Part shown: in pieces, positions 6,631 to 10,374 of the stretch | How positions within the stretch are numbered: position 1 is the stretch's first letter | Layout of the letters: every line of letters starts with the position of its first letter | Assembly (NCBI GenBank): GCA_002428885.1 | Contig: DIYE01000173.1 | Location: 1 to 10,374, forward strand | Length of the DNA: 10,374 bases | Source of the DNA: Alphaproteobacteria bacterium UBA6062 | GTDB lineage: Bacteria; Pseudomonadota; Alphaproteobacteria; Sneathiellales; Sneathiellaceae | Direction of reading: 5' to 3' | Translations under genes and position numbers: made by a program | Notes under the pieces: model-generated | Database searches by the model: none | The model's input: the letters and a program-made list of their open reading frames with translations, nothing else | Told to the model about the DNA's origin: nothing

Positions 6631-6873
6631 TCAATCTTTATCGCGGTTCAGGAAGGAACGGCTTTTCTGCTCGCCTGCACCTGAATTGTTCCAGCGGTGC
6701 AGCATGTAGAGAAGAACACCTGCGCCCACAATTCCGGCAAGAGCGAAAGGTTCCGTAAACAGGCCGGCCTCATGGGTGTGAAGCGGGTTTTCCGATCCCG
6801 GATGTCCCGGGTGAGCCACGGCGGCAGCTCCGGGCACGATGGCCAGAAATGCTGCTAAAATCTGGGTTTTCAT
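6631..6873 (-). CDS. Small histidine-rich membrane protein, first gene of the sodN cluster
   Basis: An 80-residue protein I cannot name with confidence. Residues 1-20 look like a signal peptide with an AVA cleavage site, so the mature chain would start HPGHPG. HTH follows at 32-34, giving four histidines within 14 residues. A hydrophobic segment at about 40-59 would anchor it, leaving a short polar, basic tail (60-80). The exposed side would carry the histidine cluster. This N-terminus resembles the metal-binding start of HupE/UreJ nickel permeases, but the other transmembrane helices are absent; it may belong to small alphaproteobacterial families of unknown function such as DUF6732. ATG 6873 is chosen over a start at 6933 because GGAG lies 8 bases before it and the signal peptide begins there. 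As first gene before sodN-sodX, a role in nickel or other metal handling is a reasonable guess. Confidence 0.75.
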   Translation of the reverse strand: MKTQILAAFLAIVPGAAAVAHPGHPGSENPLHTHEAGLFTEPFALAGIVGAGVLLYMLHRWNNSGAGEQKSRSFLNRDKD

Positions 6874-6909
6874 GTGATAGTCACTCCAATCAGTAATCTG
6901 AATAGGCAA

Positions 6910-6938
6910 ACCATAGTTAATTGCAATTGACAATGCAA
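6910..6938 (-). promoter_or_regulatory. Candidate promoter of the sodN cluster
   Basis: On the minus strand TTGCAT (6933-6938) and TATGGT (6910-6915) are separated by exactly 17 bases, matching TTGACA at 3 of 6 and TATAAT at 4 of 6 positions. This would start transcription about 30 bases before the small His-rich gene. The boxes are weak alone, but spacing and position fit, and they overlap the TTGCAA-type operator. Confidence 0.35.
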
Positions 6939-6949
6939 ATCACTTGCAC
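6919..6949. promoter_or_regulatory. Candidate Fur-family (Nur/Mur-like) operator
   Basis: TGCAA-ATCAC-TTGCA at 6934-6948 is a perfect 5-5-5 inverted repeat. A further half-site TTGCAA lies at 6921-6926 inside the palindrome AATTGCAATT (6919-6928). The consensus known for the nickel sensor Nur of Streptomyces is tTGCaa-N5-ttGCAA; the main site here, written ATGCAA-N5-TTGCAC, agrees at 10 of 12 positions with the right spacing. Alphaproteobacterial Fur/Mur sites also use TGCAA-type arms, so the regulator could be any of these. The position, over and just upstream of the putative -35 of the nickel SOD cluster, suits metal-dependent repression. Confidence 0.5.
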
Positions 6950-7070
6950 GATTTCCTCATAAAGTCGGAAGAGTTGAATTTTCCGGCAATTGACGATAAT
7001 CAGAAACAACCTTGTGAAACAATCCCGGAAAAGCCAGGGTAACGACCCTCGATAAACTGAAAGTCCAGAT

Positions 7071-7685
7071 ATGACAATTTTTCTGCATCACGGCGATCTG
7101 CCCGCCGATGTCGACCTTGGAAACGAGATTGCGGTAGATTCCGAAACCATGGGCCTGCTGCCCCACCGGGACCGCCTGTGTCTTGTCCAACTGTCGGCCG
7201 GTGATGGTGATGCTCATCTGGTTAAATTTGACGGCAAAAGCTACGATGCCCCTAATCTGGTGAAACAACTGGCAGATCCAAACCGGACCAAGCTTTTCCA
7301 TTTCGGCCGGTTTGATATTGCGATTTTGCAAAAATATCTGGGCGTCACCTGCACTCCGGTTTATTGCACCAAAATCGCCTCTCGCCTGGTGCGTACCTAT
7401 ACGGACCGGCACGGGCTCAAAAATCTGTGCCAGGAGTTACTTGGGATCGATATCTCCAAACAGCAGCAAAGCTCCGACTGGGGGGCTCCGGAACTCACGG
7501 AAGCCCAGCAGGAATATGCCGCCTCTGACGTTCTCTACCTGCATGACATGCGTAAAAAGCTGGATGTTATGCTGGAAAGGGAGGGTCGAACCCATCTGGC
7601 TGAGGCATGCTTCCGCTTCCTGCCTGTCCGGGCTGAGCTGGATCTGGTCGGCTGGGACGATACGGATATCTTCGCCCATAGCTGA
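7071..7685 (+). CDS. rnd: Ribonuclease D-like 3'-5' exonuclease (short form)
   Basis: A 204-residue DEDDy-type exonuclease that would trim RNA 3' ends in the cytoplasm with two metal ions. Exo I is Asp23-x-Glu25 (AVDSETMGL), Exo II is Asp82 in FHFGRFDIAIL, and Exo III is Tyr149-x3-Asp153 (EYAASDVLYL). The protein consists of the catalytic domain only; the HRDC domains of E. coli RNase D (about 375 residues) are missing, as is usual for this short alphaproteobacterial group. The start at 7071 gives the family-typical N-terminus (MTIFLHHGDLP) though the Shine-Dalgarno is weak. It lies just upstream of kdsD-lptCAB, a common arrangement in alphaproteobacteria, and diverges from the sodN cluster across a 197-base region. 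A hairpin covers its stop codon. Confidence 0.92.
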   Translation: MTIFLHHGDLPADVDLGNEIAVDSETMGLLPHRDRLCLVQLSAGDGDAHLVKFDGKSYDAPNLVKQLADPNRTKLFHFGRFDIAILQKYLGVTCTPVYCTKIASRLVRTYTDRHGLKNLCQELLGIDISKQQQSSDWGAPELTEAQQEYAASDVLYLHDMRKKLDVMLEREGRTHLAEACFRFLPVRAELDLVGWDDTDIFAHS

Positions 7686-7697
7686 CCGGAAGGTCAG
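7682..7697 (+). other. GNRA-loop hairpin over the rnd stop codon
   Basis: CTGACC-GGAA-GGTCAG is a perfect 6-base stem closed by a GGAA (GNRA) tetraloop and contains the rnd TGA. No U-run follows, so it is not a classic terminator. It may protect the 3' end of the rnd message or attenuate read-through into kdsD. Confidence 0.4.
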
Positions 7698-7714
7698 GAT
7701 GGCGCACCCAACCC

Positions 7715-7743
7715 TTGTTCTAAACGCAATTCTTTCCTATATT
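7715..7743 (+). promoter_or_regulatory. Candidate promoter for kdsD-lptCAB
   Basis: TTGTTC (7715-7720) and TATATT (7738-7743) are separated by 17 bases; they match TTGACA at 3 of 6 and TATAAT at 5 of 6 positions. A start about 7750 would give a leader of roughly 60 bases before the kdsD ATG. This would let the LPS genes be expressed apart from rnd. Confidence 0.45.
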
Positions 7744-7812
7744 CCGAAGGATTATCAGAAAAAGCGACCTATCAGGGCTGCCGCCTAACAGCACAGAAAG
7801 TAACAGATCAGC

Positions 7813-8814
7813 ATGACCGTTCCGGAGGATTCAAAAACCGCACGCCTGGATGATCATCGGGATCTTGTCTCTGCGCGGCGGGTTTTGCAGATCGAAGCTG
7901 ACGCCCTTGAGCAGCTGAGAGACTCTCTGGATGAAAGCTTTATTCAGGCCCTGGATATCATCTCAAATGCCAAAGGGCGCGTGATTATTTCCGGCATGGG
8001 TAAAAGCGGCCATATCGGCAAGAAAATTGCTGCAACCCTGGCCTCTACGGGAACGCCCGCCCAGTTTGTTCATCCCGGCGAAGCCAGCCACGGAGATCTG
8101 GGCATGATCATGCCTGATGATGTGGTCCTGTGCCTCTCAAATTCCGGCGGAACGAAAGAACTTGGAGATATTATCGCCTATACAAAGCGGTTTAATATTC
8201 CACTGATTGCCATTGTTGGCAAAGCGGACAGTACCCTTGGCAGGCGAGCCGACGTAACATTGCTGCTGCCCGATGCTCCGGAAGCCTGTTCTATCGGCCT
8301 TGCGCCAACCACATCCACCACCACAACCCTCGCCATGGGGGATGCGCTGGCCGTTGCATTGCTGGAAAGGCAGGGATTTTCACCGGATCAGTTCCAAGTC
8401 TTCCATCCGGGCGGCAAGCTTGGCAGCTCTCTGATCAAAGTCAGCGATCTCATGCATACCGGGGATGAAATGCCCCTGATCGGTGAAGAGGCCCGTATGG
8501 ATGAAGCTTTGCTGGAAATGACGGCAAAAGGTTTCGGTTGTGTCGGGATCACCAACCAGGCAGGCGATCTCACCGGTATCATCACGGACGGCGATCTGCG
8601 CCGCCACATGGGTGCCGACATGCTGAGCAAAACCGCCCGCCAGGTTATGACGGAGAATCCGCAGACGACCCGGCCGGCGGCTCTGGCGGCCGAAGCTCTG
8701 GCCCAGATGAACAGCACAGGATTTAACGGTATTACCTGCCTTTTTGCTGTCGAAGGATCTCGTCCGGCCGGCGTCCTCAGCGTCCATGACTGCCTGCGAA
8801 ACGGCATTATGTAA
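7813..8814 (+). CDS. kdsD: Arabinose-5-phosphate isomerase (KdsD/KpsF family)
   Basis: A 333-residue enzyme interconverting D-ribulose 5-phosphate and D-arabinose 5-phosphate, the first committed step towards Kdo of the LPS inner core. The SIS domain spans about 40-175: Lys64 in SGMGKSGHIGKK, HPGEASHGDLGM at 87-98, SNSGGTKEL at 109-117 with Glu116, and the Ser/Thr-rich PTTSTTTTLAMGDA at 165-178. His198 in QVFHPGGKLG is the further conserved catalytic histidine. Two CBS domains follow (about 210-265 and 275-333), giving the full-length KdsD/GutQ architecture. ATG 7813 has only a weak Shine-Dalgarno, but the length fits. The stop overlaps the lptC ATG by one base (TAATG). Next to lptCAB, a role in LPS rather than capsule or sugar-alcohol metabolism is most likely. 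Confidence 0.96.
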   Translation: MTVPEDSKTARLDDHRDLVSARRVLQIEADALEQLRDSLDESFIQALDIISNAKGRVIISGMGKSGHIGKKIAATLASTGTPAQFVHPGEASHGDLGMIMPDDVVLCLSNSGGTKELGDIIAYTKRFNIPLIAIVGKADSTLGRRADVTLLLPDAPEACSIGLAPTTSTTTTLAMGDALAVALLERQGFSPDQFQVFHPGGKLGSSLIKVSDLMHTGDEMPLIGEEARMDEALLEMTAKGFGCVGITNQAGDLTGIITDGDLRRHMGADMLSKTARQVMTENPQTTRPAALAAEALAQMNSTGFNGITCLFAVEGSRPAGVLSVHDCLRNGIM

Positions 8815-9506
8815 TGGAAAAAGCGCCCTCTCACAGTGACCTTCTGCCCGGCACTGATGCAGACCGGACGGAACGGTCCTTTGTGATGTCTTCCGACGAC
8901 GATCCGACCACACAACAAAGACAGCATCACGCCAGACGCTATACCAGTTTTGTCTCGATCATGAAGCTGGCATTGCTGGCCTTTGCTCTAGTCCTGATTT
9001 CGATTGTGTTTGTCCTTCCCAGCCTGGAAGAGGAAGAAGACGCGATTACGCTGGAATATAAACAGGGGAATGTCAGCAAGCAGCAGACAACCATGACAAA
9101 CCCGCGTTTCCTGTCCAGTGACGATGGAAATCAGCAATATGTGGTGACGGCTGATCAGGCCGTTCAGCCGGACCCCAAGTCAAAACGGGTTATTCTATCC
9201 AACCTACAGGCGGATATTACCCTGAAAGGCGGTCAGTGGCTCTCCCTCTCCGCGCCGGAAGGGACGCTCGACCCGGAAACTGGTTATATGGATCTGGATG
9301 GCGGTATAGAAATCTTCTCCGACAACGGTAATCAACTGCATACGAAAAGTGCCCATGTGGACCTCAACGCAAAGACCATTGAAAGCAAAGAGGGTCTCAA
9401 AGGTCACGGCCCCCTCGGGGAATTTGAAGCGGATAGAGTTGTGGCTAAACAATTAAAGGGTACCATTCGGTTCGAAGGCAATGTAAAAATGATATTATAT
9501 CCTTGA
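8814..9506 (+). CDS. lptC: LPS export protein LptC
   Basis: A 230-residue bitopic inner-membrane protein that takes LPS from LptB2FG and passes it to LptA. A hydrophilic cytoplasmic N-terminus of about 50 residues is followed by one transmembrane helix (51-69, KLALLAFALVLISIVFVLP). A periplasmic OstA/LptC beta-jellyroll follows from about 80 to the end; ISIVFVLPSLEEEE and the later repeats such as LDGGIEIFSDNGNQLHTKSA are typical. The N-terminal tail is longer than usual if ATG 8814 is used. That start overlaps the kdsD stop (TAATG) and would rely on coupling; ATG 8886 (residue 25, MSSDDDP) is a possible alternative that would give a more typical length. Sequence conservation in this family is low, so the call rests on the helix, the fold pattern and the position before lptA and lptB. 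Confidence 0.9.
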   Translation: MEKAPSHSDLLPGTDADRTERSFVMSSDDDPTTQQRQHHARRYTSFVSIMKLALLAFALVLISIVFVLPSLEEEEDAITLEYKQGNVSKQQTTMTNPRFLSSDDGNQQYVVTADQAVQPDPKSKRVILSNLQADITLKGGQWLSLSAPEGTLDPETGYMDLDGGIEIFSDNGNQLHTKSAHVDLNAKTIESKEGLKGHGPLGEFEADRVVAKQLKGTIRFEGNVKMILYP

Positions 9507-9525
9507 GGGACAGGCGGGGCCGAAT

Positions 9526-10080
9526 GTGTTCATGAGAGTATCAATCTGCAAAATTATGGTTTTGAGCCTATGGGTGGCTGTGCTGATGGCAGCCCCTGCC
9601 GCTCAGGCACAATCCGCCCTGTCCGGTGCCTTTGATACGGATCAGCCGATTGAAATCCTGGCTGATTCCCTGGAAGTCCAACAGGAAAAGCAGGTTGCCA
9701 TATTTGAGGGGAATGTTCAGGTTCTGCAAGGTGAGCTGCGTCTCAGGGCAGCAAAACTGAAAGTGCACTACGCGGAAAATAACGGCAAGAAACAGGCAGA
9801 CGGTTCTTCACCGCCCAATATCCGGAAAATCGATGCTGAGGGGAATGTCTTTCTCTCCAGCCCTCGGGAAACTGCCAAAGGCGATATTGGTTTCTATGAT
9901 GTTGTGAACAAAAAAGTACAACTGACAGGCAATGTGGTCCTGACCCAGGGCCAGAGTATTCTTAGAGGACAGAAAATGACGCTGGATCTGGTGTCCGGCA
10001 AAAGTCGTATTGACGGGACCGGATCGGGGACTTCCTCCGGTCGGGTTAAAGGCATCTTCGTGCCGCAGAAGAAGCAATAA
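9526..10080 (+). CDS. lptA: LPS transport periplasmic protein LptA
   Basis: A 184-residue periplasmic protein that polymerises into the bridge carrying LPS from LptC to the outer-membrane LptD/E. A signal peptide ends at AQA (about residue 29). The OstA/LptA domain (about 38-160) shows the diagnostic pattern IEILADSLEVQQEKQVAIFEG, followed by NVQVLQGELRLRAAKL and a second repeat around IDAEGNVFLSSPRETAKGD. The tail is Gly/Ser-rich and basic (GTSSGRVKGIFVPQKKQ). The start is GTG 9526, 6 bases after GGGG; ATG 9532, two codons later, is equally possible and gives the same mature protein. It lies 19 bases after lptC and 22 bases before lptB. Confidence 0.93.
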   Translation: MFMRVSICKIMVLSLWVAVLMAAPAAQAQSALSGAFDTDQPIEILADSLEVQQEKQVAIFEGNVQVLQGELRLRAAKLKVHYAENNGKKQADGSSPPNIRKIDAEGNVFLSSPRETAKGDIGFYDVVNKKVQLTGNVVLTQGQSILRGQKMTLDLVSGKSRIDGTGSGTSSGRVKGIFVPQKKQ

Positions 10081-10102
10081 ACAGGCATATTCCGGGGGAA
10101 TA

Positions 10103-10374
10103 ATGGCGCAAGACACGATGACACAGGAAACAGGACCGCGCCTGGTGGCGGAAAATACCGGCCTGACAGCGTCCAATATCGGCAAAGCCTTTAAAAAACG
10201 TCCGGTTCTGCGCGGCGTGGACATCACGGTTCACCGGGGTGAAGCGGTTGGTCTTCTGGGTCCGAACGGCGCCGGTAAAACCACCTCTTTCTATATTATC
10301 TCCGGGCTGATGAGTGCCGATTACGGCTCCGTCACCCTGGATGGTATCGATGTCACCCACATGCCCATGTATCG
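10103..10374 (+). CDS. lptB: LPS export ABC transporter ATPase LptB, 5' part
   Basis: The first 90 codons of an ABC ATPase, cut by the window edge. LptB forms a homodimer under LptF/LptG and powers extraction of LPS from the inner membrane. The Walker A motif GPNGAGKTT is at 53-61, followed by SFYIISGLMSADYGSVTLDG and DVTHMPMY, which is the characteristic LptB wording in this region. Walker B and the signature motif lie beyond the edge. The N-terminal extension (about 20 residues before LTASNIGKAF) is normal for alphaproteobacterial members. GGGGGAA at 10094-10100 is a good Shine-Dalgarno 3 to 8 bases before ATG 10103. It is 22 bases after lptA. Confidence 0.95.
   Translation, partial: MAQDTMTQETGPRLVAENTGLTASNIGKAFKKRPVLRGVDITVHRGEAVGLLGPNGAGKTTSFYIISGLMSADYGSVTLDGIDVTHMPMY

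Noticed and set aside
1..10374. Mobile element, CRISPR array, tRNA or phage island
   Set aside because: No direct repeats of array type, no transposase or integrase frame, no cloverleaf and no shift in coding style were seen.

Overview
The window looks like the chromosome of a Gram-negative alphaproteobacterium, probably free-living and perhaps marine. Three things point that way: a Kdo/LPS-transport operon headed by a short RNase D (rnd-kdsD-lptC-lptA-lptB), a nickel superoxide dismutase with its dedicated protease, and a moderately GC-rich, densely coding layout. The phylum-level call is solid from the LPS genes. The lifestyle is inference. There is no tRNA, rRNA, CRISPR array, insertion sequence or phage gene, and no stretch longer than 300 bases lacks a gene.

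Left part (1-2805): two unlike phytanoyl-CoA dioxygenase (PhyH) family Fe(II)/2-oxoglutarate enzymes overlap by 8 bases on the minus strand; the second runs off the left edge. A LysR-type regulator diverges from them across a 146-base intergenic region that carries two small dyads. This is the classic layout of a LysR regulator controlling a short catabolic or tailoring operon. The substrate cannot be read from the sequence.

Middle (2811-5141): one large transmembrane chemoreceptor on the minus strand, convergent with the LysR gene and only 5 bases from it. It has a long extracytoplasmic domain and a strikingly charged segment between HAMP and the signalling hairpin.

Middle right (5277-6960, all minus strand): in transcription order, a small histidine-rich membrane protein, sodN (nickel superoxide dismutase), sodX (its S24/S26-type maturation protease) and, after a 155-base gap, a short IMPACT/UPF0029 protein. 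The promoter region of the sod cluster holds TGCAA-N5-TTGCA plus an extra TTGCAA half-site. This closely resembles operators of Fur-family regulators, including the published nickel regulator Nur. The small protein is the most interesting part of the window: a predicted secreted, membrane-anchored protein exposing a HPGH...HTH cluster, directly upstream of the nickel enzyme.

Right part (7071-10374, plus strand): rnd, then kdsD (arabinose-5-phosphate isomerase, first step to Kdo), lptC, lptA and the start of lptB. These make the Kdo precursor and the bridge and motor parts of the LPS export machine. A plausible sigma-70-type promoter lies between rnd and kdsD, so kdsD-lptCAB may be transcribed independently of rnd.
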